DNA from: CAZTTH01 sp964615975 | GTDB taxonomy: Bacteria; Verrucomicrobiota; Lentisphaeria; JABSQK01; JAJFLO01 | Direction of reading: 5' to 3' | Length of the DNA: 22,624 nt | Assembly: GCA_964615975.1 (NCBI GenBank) | Contig: CAZTTH010000053.1 | Span: 1-22,624 of the forward strand | Shown: one piece after another, positions 1 to 6,436 of the stretch | Layout of the letters: each line of letters begins with the position of its first letter | Numbering within the stretch: the stretch's first letter is position 1 | The notes under the pieces: model-generated | Seen by the model: only the letters and a program-made list of their open reading frames with translations | Told to the model about the DNA's origin: nothing | Databases searched by the model: none | Position numbers and translations under genes: made by a program

Positions 1-114
1 AATACCGGGCGTTTCAATTTGCCAGAATCACGCCAGATTCAAAATGCCGCTGGCAGCCGTCTCCACCCGTCTCAAGAAGAAGCTCTCTTGAAACGCGCAA
101 ACCCTGTAAAATAA
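1..114 (+). CDS. C-terminal end of an unidentified protein (partial)
   Basis: An open frame runs from the window edge to a TAA at 112-114, giving 37 residues that end in ALLKRANPVK. Composition and codon use look like coding sequence (Gln, Glu, Arg, Ser rich, few rare codons), but no family is recognised and the start lies outside the window. It is followed by a non-coding stretch and then by the broken transposase on the opposite strand, so it could itself be debris next to the insertion element. It may also be a chance open frame. Confidence 0.3.
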   Translation, partial: NTGRFNLPESRQIQNAAGSRLHPSQEEALLKRANPVK

Positions 115-178
115 CCGCCGTGGTGTAAAAAACGCACTCACGTGTTTTGTAACTCTCTGAAAATCAACGTCTCTATTT

Positions 179-334
179 TCAAACTGTCGAAGATGGGTTA
201 AGAAATATCGATCGTTCGATTTTCATGGTTTCGTTGAGGAGAATGGCTAAAACTGTTCCCATTTCTTCAAGTCCGTTTTCTAGTACTACTTGCATGGCTT
301 CGGTTACGATGTTAGTATTTTCGTTGTGGGTCAT
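179..334 (-). pseudogene. IS256-family transposase, N-terminal fragment
   Basis: On the minus strand an ATG at 334, preceded by AAAGGA at 7 nt spacing, opens a 51-residue frame. Residues 8-42 (NIVTEAMQVVLENG... ETMKIERS) resemble the N-terminus of IS256/Mutator-type transposases, which typically read 'NEAMKIERSxYL'. Similarity stops just after the ERS motif (about position 206) and the frame ends at a TGA at 179-181; the catalytic DDE core (several hundred residues) is missing. The start lies 32 bp inside a terminal inverted repeat (367-392), as expected for an IS256 left end. Non-functional remnant. The matching C-terminal end of the same kind of element is at 22048-22230. Confidence 0.65.
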
Positions 335-366
335 GATTAAATCCTTTTTTTGTTGGTTCAGAAAAA

Positions 367-392
367 GAACAATCGATCATGACCCGCGTTTA
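367..392 (-). repeat. Left terminal inverted repeat of IS256-like element
   Basis: Read inward on the minus strand the site is AACGCGGGTCAT followed by a few bases and GATTGTTC. The same string, with one substitution and a 3-base deletion, occurs in inverted position at 22039-22061, beside the transposase C-terminus. Position just upstream of the transposase start supports the call as an element end. The true outer boundary may extend a few bases further towards 400. Confidence 0.6.
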
Positions 393-412
393 TTCCAGTC
401 TGATTCTGGCCG

Positions 413-471
413 CGCCCCCGCGGGGGCGACCTCCTTCGGAGTCCGGAAGACCGGGCAGAGTCTACTGCCCG
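413..471. repeat. Cluster of three GC-rich hairpins
   Basis: Three consecutive inverted repeats stand out in AT-rich DNA: a perfect 16-bp palindrome CGCCCCCGCGGGGGCG (413-428), CTCC-TTC-GGAG (431-441), and CGGGCAG-agtcta-CTGCCCG (452-471). No T-tract follows on either strand, so these are not obvious terminators. They lie just outside the IS256-like terminal repeat. Candidates are a REP-type element, a fragment of another mobile element, or a structured intergenic repeat. Function unknown. Confidence 0.55.
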
Positions 472-734
472 ATCAACCAACCCAACGGGCTAAGCATATC
501 GTATTGGAAATGAAATTACAGAAAGAACATCACACCCCCGAAAATTCTGCGGAAGCCAGGTTAGTGATAACGGGGAAAAATTGTCGCACACACTTTTGGA
601 TGAGGCTATGTGGGTATAAACTTAACCACATGTTTCTGAGAGAAGGCTAATATTATGCTGATAACAATAAAAAGTTGATAATCGAGCTGGATTTATGTCA
701 TGGATATCTCTTTATTATGGTCGTTTTATTGGAT

Positions 735-809
735 GCGGGCGTAGCTCAGTGGTAGAGCGTCACCTTGCCAAGGTGAATGTCGAGGGTTCGAATCTCTTCG
801 CCCGCTCCA
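735..809 (+). tRNA. tRNA-Gly (GCC)
   Basis: The full cloverleaf is visible. The acceptor stem GCGGGCG (735-741) pairs with CGCCCGC (799-805), then discriminator T and an encoded CCA (807-809). The D-arm is GCTC/GAGC. The anticodon stem TCACC/GGTGA encloses the loop TTGCCAA with anticodon GCC, which decodes GGC/GGT glycine codons. The T-loop is TTCGAAT. A TATTAT hexamer at 713-718 is a possible -10, but its -35 is poor. A run of six T follows directly after CCA. Confidence 0.97.
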
Positions 810-992
810 TTTTTTCCCTTATTCCCCATATATCCTCATTAAGTATCTCGCCAATATAGATAGAATTGTAAACTTACGTTTACATTGTATGAGCATTGAG
901 CATTAATGACATTTGGGAATTGTCTAGGCAACAAATAATGTTTTGGCTTATATTTAAGGTAATCAGATATAAATCAGATCCCTCTTAAAAGG

Positions 993-1024
993 ATGAGCGG
1001 CCAACTGGGGGATTGACCGCTCAT
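993..1024 (-). terminator. Stem-loop, likely terminator of the minus-strand operon
   Basis: ATGAGCGG (993-1000) pairs with CCGCTCAT (1017-1024). Read as minus-strand RNA the stem continues through a G-U pair and CAA/UUG to about 12 bp with an 8-nt loop, and is followed by CCTTTT. On the plus strand the same position would be a C-A mismatch, so the structure fits a minus-strand transcript better. It lies about 90 bp beyond the FmdB-type gene. The T-tract is short, so termination strength is uncertain. Confidence 0.4.
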
Positions 1025-1032
1025 TGGGGTAT

Positions 1033-1049
1033 GACAGCATTGCGCTGTC
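1033..1049. repeat. Small perfect hairpin
   Basis: GACAGC (1033-1038) and GCTGTC (1044-1049) form a 6-bp stem around a 5-nt loop. It sits between two other stem-loops (993-1024 and 1089-1121) in the region downstream of the FmdB-type gene, and may be part of a structured 3' untranslated region. No T-tract is present. Confidence 0.45.
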
Positions 1050-1088
1050 TGGGAAGTATCTATTCGACACTATTATAATAATATATGT

Positions 1089-1121
1089 TTCACTTTAATT
1101 AAAAAATAATCTTAAAGTGAA
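1089..1121 (-). terminator. Inverted repeat overlapping the FmdB-type stop codon
   Basis: TTCACTTTAA (1089-1098) and TTAAAGTGAA (1112-1121) form a perfect 10-bp stem with a 13-nt T-rich loop. On the minus strand the first arm contains the final Ser-Leu codons and the TAA of the gene at 1112-1615. It is AT-rich and has no following T-tract, so it may act in mRNA 3'-end protection rather than in termination. Confidence 0.35.
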
Positions 1122-1615
1122 TACAATGTCTCATCAACCGCAGGTGGTTGCGACCTTGCTGTTTTTATTTGTCCTTTTTTTACGTTTAGTAAAAATGGTT
1201 CTTCGCTTTCCAAAAGGTCGCCCATTTCTTCCTCAATCGATTCGGGGTTTTCGCCACTTTCCAATCGACTAAGAGCTTGATTCATTCCATCTCCTGCTTC
1301 CATACCTGTAGCATCATATAACTTACGCATCAACTTAGCAATAGCTTTCGGATTGTCTTCATCAATTGATTCTGCTTCAGCAGCTAAAGACGCGAGTGCT
1401 GTTTCAAATTTACTTTCATCTAAATTCGATAGTAAATCTTTATTTTCATGATCTTTATCTCCTGATGGACTTGATATGGCAAATCGGGAAACACATCTTT
1501 TTAAATTAATCTTAGAACATTGGGGACATGGTGGACATTTATGAGTATTGATAGTTTTAGAAAAAAAACTAAAAACCTTATGACAATGAATGCAATAAAA
1601 CTCGTAAATTGGCAT
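1112..1615 (-). CDS. FmdB/CxxC-SSSS-type zinc-ribbon protein with long acidic tail
   Basis: The 167-residue protein opens with MPIYEFYC, the typical start of FmdB-family zinc-ribbon proteins. Cys8 and Cys11 pair with Cys30 and Cys33 to make a likely zinc knuckle; Cys27 and Cys41 are additional. Canonical family members are about 70-110 residues and end in low-complexity sequence. This one carries about 110 further residues rich in Glu, Asp, Ser and Ala, with predicted helices (SNLDESKFETALASLAAEAE; IEEEMGDLLESEE). The gene follows the TonB-like gene on the same strand after about 165 bp, so it may be a distal operon member or separately transcribed. The biochemical role of the family is not established; regulator annotations are historical. 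Confidence 0.7.
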   Translation of the reverse strand: MPIYEFYCIHCHKVFSFFSKTINTHKCPPCPQCSKINLKRCVSRFAISSPSGDKDHENKDLLSNLDESKFETALASLAAEAESIDEDNPKAIAKLMRKLYDATGMEAGDGMNQALSRLESGENPESIEEEMGDLLESEEPFLLNVKKGQIKTARSQPPAVDETLYSL

Positions 1616-1684
1616 TAGCTTGATTCCTGTATTTAATTTATTATCACATTAATTAAAGTGGCACAGTTACAACCAAATTAATTT

Positions 1685-1713
1685 ATTCTGCTAACCAGCA
1701 GAATTGTTTTTTT
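1685..1713 (+). terminator. Intrinsic terminator on the plus strand, between two minus-strand genes
   Basis: ATTCTGCT (1685-1692), loop AACC and AGCAGAAT (1697-1704) form a perfect 8-bp stem with a 4-nt loop. TG and seven T (1707-1713) follow, the textbook layout for plus-strand Rho-independent termination. Both flanking protein genes are on the minus strand. Read on that strand the hairpin is preceded by A's and followed by AAATTAATTTGG, a much weaker terminator. It may end an unannotated plus-strand transcript. Confidence 0.6.
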
Positions 1714-1779
1714 CAGTCTTTGAACTATATGGGTCTAACTCAATCAGTAATTACCAATATTTCTTTTAATAGAAAATTC

Positions 1780-2706
1780 TTAGTCTGTGAGGCGTAGGGT
1801 AATTGATAATGAAATTGATTTTTGTTGATATTTTGAAGGTAATGGTGGAAAGTCGCTTAAATTTTGGAGCAGACGGGATACTGAATTATCCATGGCAATA
1901 TCTCCGCTTTTCCGAACGATTGATCTCCCAATTAATTTACCGGATTGATTGATCTCTATTTTGATTTCAACAAATAAATCAGCATGACTGACTTCAGTTA
2001 TTGTAGGTTGATCCCACTTTTGATCTATAGAGGAAAGAATCAATTGATAATAATCATCGTTCCAATCGATAGCATTTCCTGCATTAATGCCATTTTCATT
2101 TCCTCTTGCCAGGTTAGTTGTATTAAGTCCATTATTAACTGAATTGTTGTCAACATGTCGAGTATTAATCAGTTTGCCATGTAAACTTTTTGCAAATTGC
2201 TTTGCGTTAAATTTTTCAGTATTAACATCTGATGATCTCACTTCCGATGATTTGCTTGGTACATTTTTCGAAAGCTTTGATTGACGAATTTCCTCTGGGG
2301 TGCGTAGATGAGATTTATCTTTCTCTGTTTTGCTTGGTTTAGCTATTTGAGAACTTGATTTTTTTGTCGGATTGGCAAGAAATTCAATGTTATTTTCTAT
2401 TTTTTTAACTGATTCTTGAGTTATTGGAACAACAGGTTTTGTTGATTTAGGGGAAGCATGAGGCCGATCGAGAATTTCAGGATTGGGAGTATTAAGTACA
2501 GAGTTTGGTCTGTCTACCGATATCTCACGGGATACCATTTGTTGCGGAGATAAAATCAATAATTGTGTTTTAATTCCGGAGGGTCTATGACGCGGTTTAT
2601 GCCAATTCAAATTATACCACAAATAAACTACAATCAATATCAAAATATGTATACCAACCACTAGTGAAACTAGTAATAGATTCAATTTCTTTCTTTTGCA
2701 ATGCAT
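1780..2706 (-). CDS. TonB/TolA-like energy-transducing protein
   Basis: The 308-residue protein has the TonB/TolA plan: a short basic N-terminus, one membrane anchor at about residues 9-30, a long Pro/Lys/Ser-rich periplasmic linker (about 35-215) and a C-terminal alpha/beta domain (about 218-308) starting near WNDDYYQLILSSID and ending in LSITLRLTD. Such proteins span the periplasm and transmit proton-motive force captured by ExbB/ExbD to outer-membrane partners. It starts 6 bp after the exbD stop, so the three genes form a tight operon. No tolB or pal lies nearby, and no TonB-dependent receptor is in the window, so TonB versus TolA cannot be decided. No strong Shine-Dalgarno site precedes the ATG; translational coupling is likely. 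Confidence 0.75.
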   Translation of the reverse strand: MHCKRKKLNLLLVSLVVGIHILILIVVYLWYNLNWHKPRHRPSGIKTQLLILSPQQMVSREISVDRPNSVLNTPNPEILDRPHASPKSTKPVVPITQESVKKIENNIEFLANPTKKSSSQIAKPSKTEKDKSHLRTPEEIRQSKLSKNVPSKSSEVRSSDVNTEKFNAKQFAKSLHGKLINTRHVDNNSVNNGLNTTNLARGNENGINAGNAIDWNDDYYQLILSSIDQKWDQPTITEVSHADLFVEIKIEINQSGKLIGRSIVRKSGDIAMDNSVSRLLQNLSDFPPLPSKYQQKSISLSITLRLTD

Positions 2707-2712
2707 TATGAT

Positions 2713-3135
2713 CTAATTGACCGTATTTTCACCTTCTGCAACGGTAACTAATGACACATCGGTAAAGCCTACTTGCTTAACCACCTTCATAATATCAATA
2801 ATTTCACCATAAGGACGTACTCGATCTCCGCGAATAAAAATCTGAATATTAGGTTGATCTTGATAGATGAGTTGTAATTGATGAGTTAATGAGTTCAATG
2901 TGTATTTATCATTTTCGTAATGAATTTGACCATCCTTATCTAGATTTATAATCCGATGATCTATCGGCATAATAGGTTCCGCATTAAGTTCAGGCGGAGA
3001 GATATCCAGTGAATGTTCCAAAGCTGGAGCAGTCATCATAAAAACAATTAATAACAAAAACGTTAAGTCCAATAAGGGAGTAACATTTGGTGCGTCAATT
3101 AATCTTTTCCCGCGATTGACTCGTAATCTACTCAT
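2713..3135 (-). CDS. exbD: ExbD/TolR family biopolymer transport protein
   Basis: A 140-residue single-pass protein. The N-terminal cytoplasmic stretch MSRLRVNRGKR is followed by NVTPLLDLTFLLLIVFMMT, the ExbD/TolR membrane helix with its conserved Asp (LLDLTF) that takes part in proton translocation. The periplasmic domain ends in YGEIIDIMKVVKQVGFTDVS, a typical ExbD C-terminus. An open frame extends upstream to 3198 but would overlap exbB by 52 bp; the ATG at 3135, 11 bp after the exbB stop, gives the standard family N-terminus. It works with ExbB as the motor for the TonB-like protein encoded just downstream. Confidence 0.88.
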   Translation of the reverse strand: MSRLRVNRGKRLIDAPNVTPLLDLTFLLLIVFMMTAPALEHSLDISPPELNAEPIMPIDHRIINLDKDGQIHYENDKYTLNSLTHQLQLIYQDQPNIQIFIRGDRVRPYGEIIDIMKVVKQVGFTDVSLVTVAEGENTVN

Positions 3136-3146
3136 ATTCTGAATGA

Positions 3147-3866
3147 TCAATCGGTTTTCTGAACAAAAAACTGTTTCAAACGAGCCGATAACTCGCAAGT
3201 TAAATGATCACATCGAGCAGACAGCAATTGTACTGAATTAGTCAAGAGATTATATCCAAATAATGTTGGTATAGCCACTAGCAAACCTGCTACCGTAGTT
3301 AATAATGCTCCACTTACCCCGGGTGCCAGGGTATTAATATCTGCTTTTCCCTTGATAGCCATATCCAAAAAAGCCATTAAGACACCCCAAACTGTGCCCA
3401 GTAATCCCAAAAATGGGCTTAGGCTGACAATTGACCCCAAAAAAACCAGATGCTGTTCCATTTCAACTATTTCATCATCCAATGTTCTCTCCAGACCTAC
3501 TTGAACGAGTTCACTGTCCAATGGCGATAATTGCGGACGATTATTTCGCATTTCGGCCAATAATTCCTGTGAAGTTTTTCGCGTAATTTGAACAATTACT
3601 GCCAACCCTGAAGAGGTAACGGCTTTCATCGGTCCTTTAAGAATATCTAAACGAAAAAACAATTCTAGCGGAGAAGTCGATTTTGAAAAAACCGAAAAAA
3701 AATCATCTAATTGTTTCTTAATAGTGCGTAAATATAACCACTTATCTATCATTAAAGTCCATGATATAACTGAAAGAACAAACAAGAATACGACAATAAA
3801 ACGACCGAATCCATCACTGTTGTGATAAGCTAAAAATGGGGAAGCGGTAACTGCGATCATTTCCAT
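3147..3866 (-). CDS. exbB: ExbB/TolQ/MotA-type proton channel protein
   Basis: A protein of about 239 residues with three predicted membrane helices: one near the N-terminus (RFIVVFLFVLSVISW) and two in the C-terminal half (SIVSLSPFLGLLGTVWGVLM; TTVAGLLVAIPTLFGYNLL). The family signature LGLLGTVWGVLMAF and the following APGVSGALLTTVAGL are both present. It assembles as a pentamer around ExbD and converts proton flow into movement of the TonB/TolA partner. It is first gene of exbB-exbD-tonB. The start is uncertain: GTG at 3875, ATG at 3866 and ATG at 3860 are in frame and none has a clear Shine-Dalgarno site. Confidence 0.87.
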   Translation of the reverse strand: MEMIAVTASPFLAYHNSDGFGRFIVVFLFVLSVISWTLMIDKWLYLRTIKKQLDDFFSVFSKSTSPLELFFRLDILKGPMKAVTSSGLAVIVQITRKTSQELLAEMRNNRPQLSPLDSELVQVGLERTLDDEIVEMEQHLVFLGSIVSLSPFLGLLGTVWGVLMAFLDMAIKGKADINTLAPGVSGALLTTVAGLLVAIPTLFGYNLLTNSVQLLSARCDHLTCELSARLKQFFVQKTD

Positions 3867-3931
3867 TAGAAACACAAAAAGAATAAAATAAGGAGTTAAT
3901 CAGCGATCAATTGAGGTAAAATAAGTAAAGA

Positions 3932-3958
3932 TTTATAGTGAAATTTATTCTTTGTCCA
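3932..3958 (-). promoter_or_regulatory. Candidate promoter of the exbB operon
   Basis: On the minus strand TGGACA (3953-3958) and TATAAA (3932-3937) are separated by 15 bp, slightly short for sigma70. Placement gives a leader of about 60 nt before exbB. No Fur-type palindrome was recognised around it. Confidence 0.35.
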
Positions 3959-3963
3959 CTAAG

Positions 3964-3991
3964 TTGTAAAAAAAAAATCATTGCGTATACT
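3964..3991 (+). promoter_or_regulatory. Candidate sigma70 promoter for the tandem zinc-ribbon gene
   Basis: TTGTAA (3964-3969) and TATACT (3986-3991) are separated by 16 bp that include an A-tract. The predicted start lies about 70 nt before the ATG at 4068. It is arranged back to back with the exbB promoter. Confidence 0.5.
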
Positions 3992-4067
3992 ACTACCAAA
4001 TTTTCAATTAAATATTAATCATATCTAAATTACCATCACCAATATTTCACTAAGGAATTTTCTCAAT

Positions 4068-5066
4068 ATGAGTGATGAGAGTTCATCAACCACTCCACCC
4101 AAAAAAACCACAAGTGGAATTGCTGTTCAAGGCAGTGGACTTCAAGATATTGCTATTACAGGAACTGTGTCCTTGTCGCGACGCAGTATGGGAATGAATG
4201 AACGTAATCTTTCTGGACCCCCACCGCCTCCTGAAAAAACAGCCCCGCCACCGCCCACTGATATTGCCAAAATGCCAATCTCGGTGGCAACAGAATCGGA
4301 AGTAGGTTGCCCCCAGTGTCAGGAAAAATTTGATATATCACCTGATTTTTACAATACTGTTACAGAGTGTCCAAATTGCAAGCAATTATTTGTCATTCGT
4401 CCACCAAGCACATCGATTGCGAAGACGGCACCACCTCGTTCAGGTAATCCACCGCGTCCCGGAGGAGTTACATCGCCTCATGGATCAGCCCCTGCACCTT
4501 CTCGCCCAAGTCCCACAATGCCAGGTAATAAAAAGACTACCAGTGGTATTCAGGTTGATGCCAATGCCCAGGAATATGGTGTCACAGGTACAGTGCTTTT
4601 ATCCCGGCAAGGAATGGGGATGACACAAAAGAAACGTGGAGAAAAAAATAAACCAGAACAACCCTCTAATGCGTTGCCACCACCGCCTCCGGACACTGTT
4701 GTTGCTGGTATGATTTATTCAGTAGCAACACAAAATGATGTGGGATGTCCACGATGTAATGGCCGATTCGAAATCAGTACTGAATATTATGGCATGGTTG
4801 CCGAATGTCCGGAGTGTAACTTGGAATTTGTTATTAAACCCCCAGGTACACCTCCATTCCGAGGAGAAATACCACCATCATCCGCTAAATCAATGACTCC
4901 ACCTGCGCTTGAAATTTCAAACGATCAAGGCACACAAATCAACCCGTCAGTTGATCCTAATACCGAAGAAATTGTACAACCCAAGAAGAATCATGTATTG
5001 GTCATAGGCATATTGACAGTAGCGATCTTATTGGTCATCCTGATAATCGTAATTGCGACTAAATAA
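4068..5066 (+). CDS. Tail-anchored protein with duplicated TSGI/TGTV motif and zinc ribbon
   Basis: A 332-residue protein made of two copies of one module. Each copy has a KKTTSGI segment (residues 12-18 and 155-161), then TGTV(S/L)LSR..MGM (31-43 and 173-185), a Pro-rich linker with five consecutive Pro, an 'SVAT...VGC' lead-in, and a CxxC...CxxC zinc ribbon (Cys81, 84, 101, 104; Cys227, 230, 247, 250) ending in FVI(R/K)PP. The ribbons resemble the MJ0042 type. There is no signal peptide; a single hydrophobic helix at about 309-330 closes the protein, so it is probably tail-anchored with the ribbons in the cytoplasm. An AGGA at about 11 nt precedes the ATG. The family is not recognised; the function of the TSGI/TGTV motif is unknown. 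Neighbours give no clear role. Confidence 0.85.
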   Translation: MSDESSSTTPPKKTTSGIAVQGSGLQDIAITGTVSLSRRSMGMNERNLSGPPPPPEKTAPPPPTDIAKMPISVATESEVGCPQCQEKFDISPDFYNTVTECPNCKQLFVIRPPSTSIAKTAPPRSGNPPRPGGVTSPHGSAPAPSRPSPTMPGNKKTTSGIQVDANAQEYGVTGTVLLSRQGMGMTQKKRGEKNKPEQPSNALPPPPPDTVVAGMIYSVATQNDVGCPRCNGRFEISTEYYGMVAECPECNLEFVIKPPGTPPFRGEIPPSSAKSMTPPALEISNDQGTQINPSVDPNTEEIVQPKKNHVLVIGILTVAILLVILIIVIATK

Positions 5067-5080
5067 GTAACTAAACTCAT

Positions 5081-5119
5081 TGATTTTTGAACATTTTAGA
5101 TCAATACACCAAAAAATCA
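5081..5119. terminator. Possible bidirectional terminator between convergent genes
   Basis: TGATTTTT (5081-5088) and AAAAATCA (5112-5119) are complementary arms with a 23-nt loop, located between the convergent genes ending at 5066 and 5157. The stem is pure A/T in its core and the loop is long, so this is a weak call. Confidence 0.25.
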
Positions 5120-5156
5120 GGGTCCATTCAGTTATATTTTTTACTTTTCATTCATA

Positions 5157-5702
5157 TTAATTTCGACAAATTATCCATAAACGAAAAAAGGTAGTTTTGT
5201 TGGCTGTGATCCTTGAGTTTTTTCGGCAATCTATCGCCGCTCCTAGTGTTTCAGACTTTCCATCCCATGGAGCGCAAAATAATTCCCAATGAGGCGGAAT
5301 TTCATTGGGTAGCCAAGATAGTGTGACGGGATTGGACCCAGGTTTTACATATAAGACCCATTGAATTTCATTGCTGTAACCACGTATATCTTTGTATAGA
5401 TTATATTTACGATCCGGTGATATTAAAAAAGTATAACCAATCCCCCCCATACCAGGCGGAGGGGCCATGTCATCGAATAACGGGTCAAAGCCATCTGTAG
5501 CATGCTCTGAACACCCAATCAAAACTTCTCCTAAATGACCATATTCAATGTGAATTGTGAATATGTCATTGACTGTTGATTTCAAACCTTTTTTAATTCC
5601 AGAATTAGCGCTGTGTTCAACTTCATCAAATTTTTTCGGGGTTTGACTAAAAACCAATTGAGTAGCCATAAGCAAATAAAATAAAATTATTTTGATTTTC
5701 AT
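5157..5702 (-). CDS. Small secreted protein with 'ATDGFD' extracellular domain
   Basis: A 181-residue protein with a signal peptide (MKIKIILFYLLMATQLVFSQ, cleavage near residue 20). The body carries a chain of motifs known from extracellular beta-sandwich domains of FCB/PVC-type bacteria: G-x-S/T-x-x-ATDGFDPLFDD, a Pro-rich MAPPPGMGG, a YKDIRGYSNEIQWVLYVK segment, and PVTLSWLPNEIPP. These usually sit inside much larger surface proteins; here the domain is essentially alone. Five Cys are present, two in the C-terminal 30 residues. The role is unknown; a cell-surface or carbohydrate-binding function is only inferred from where related domains occur. GGAAAATT precedes the ATG. It is convergent with the zinc-ribbon gene and divergent from the rpmH cluster. 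Confidence 0.75.
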   Translation of the reverse strand: MKIKIILFYLLMATQLVFSQTPKKFDEVEHSANSGIKKGLKSTVNDIFTIHIEYGHLGEVLIGCSEHATDGFDPLFDDMAPPPGMGGIGYTFLISPDRKYNLYKDIRGYSNEIQWVLYVKPGSNPVTLSWLPNEIPPHWELFCAPWDGKSETLGAAIDCRKNSRITANKTTFFRLWIICRN

Positions 5703-5814
5703 AATTTTCCGAGATTGAAAACAAATTCATTGAGTTTTGTATCTATAACCACTACTGATATGTTCGAACTGAACGAAAATTCTGTTATGATTGTTATGGC
5801 GATGATAGCCTTCA

Positions 5815-5823
5815 TGGTATACT
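5815..5823 (+). promoter_or_regulatory. Candidate extended -10 promoter of the rpmH-yidC cluster
   Basis: TGGTATACT is an extended -10 element (TGn plus TATACT). The -35 region 17 bp upstream is weak, which extended -10 promoters tolerate. Predicted transcription would begin about 40 nt before the ATG at 5873. Confidence 0.4.
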
Positions 5824-5872
5824 ATATGCCGCTTATTTATTTAGTTATGATTAGTATATAAACAGTATTAAA

Positions 5873-6238
5873 ATGAAAGCTATTATCGATTTTGATTGTA
5901 TTGAAAAAGAATGTCAATCAATGCTAAAATTTGATCTTTTGGAAGCATTAGGCAAAAACAAACAACAGATTATATGTCAAAAATGTCATCGTATATATGA
6001 ATTTGATAAAAACTTCATTGGGAAATTGAACAAACTCAGGCTGTTAATTCTCGCAGTTCGTGATGCTGAAGACATATTAGGTGATTGTCATATCTCCGTT
6101 ATAACCGTATCTGGGGAAGTAAGGTTACCATATCAATTGCTTTTAACCCGATTAAATACCATAATTTCATTAGAATGCTATGACAATAAAATCGATTTCA
6201 ATTTTCGTGTTGAACCATTAAACAATATCGCATTTTAA
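5873..6238 (+). CDS. Hypothetical small CxxC protein upstream of rpmH
   Basis: A 121-residue protein without signal peptide or membrane helix. The N-terminal third has Cys9, Cys14, Cys35 and Cys38 (the latter as CQKCHRIYEF), resembling an incomplete zinc ribbon in which the first pair is spaced CxxxxC. The remainder (residues 48-121) is a mixed alpha/beta segment of unknown fold. The stop lies 28 bp before rpmH, so it is probably cotranscribed with ribosomal protein L34 and RNase P protein. I do not recognise the family. Confidence 0.7.
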   Translation: MKAIIDFDCIEKECQSMLKFDLLEALGKNKQQIICQKCHRIYEFDKNFIGKLNKLRLLILAVRDAEDILGDCHISVITVSGEVRLPYQLLLTRLNTIISLECYDNKIDFNFRVEPLNNIAF

Positions 6239-6266
6239 ACTAATAAGAAGATAGGAAATTACTGCA

Positions 6267-6404
6267 ATGAAAAGGACATATCAACCATCAAATATCCGTC
6301 GCAAACGACGTTTGGGATTCCGTGCCCGTATGGCAACAAAATCAGGAAGGAACGTGTTACGTCGGCGGCGTCAAAAAGGACGGTTACGCCTGACTCAAGT
6401 ATAA
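6267..6404 (+). CDS. rpmH: Ribosomal protein bL34
   Basis: The 45-residue product MKRTYQPSNIRRKRRLGFRA... is unmistakable L34: it starts MKRTYQPS, contains the GFRARMATKSGRNVLRRRR core and is about a third Arg/Lys. L34 binds 23S rRNA in the large subunit. AGGA lies 10 nt before the ATG. It is the usual first gene of the rpmH-rnpA-yidD-yidC-jag cluster. No dnaA is adjacent in this window, so the cluster gives no evidence for a nearby replication origin. Confidence 0.97.
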   Translation: MKRTYQPSNIRRKRRLGFRARMATKSGRNVLRRRRQKGRLRLTQV

Positions 6405-6436
6405 AAATTCAGCTCAATTTAGGATATGGTTCTGAT

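Noticed and set aside
413..471. Possible CRISPR array or integron attC site
   Set aside because: The hairpins differ in sequence and spacing, there are no repeated units with spacers, and no cas genes or integrase are present.
225..650. 141-residue plus-strand frame
   Set aside because: It runs antisense through the transposase fragment, across the terminal repeat and the hairpin cluster; composition is non-coding and it has no ribosome site.
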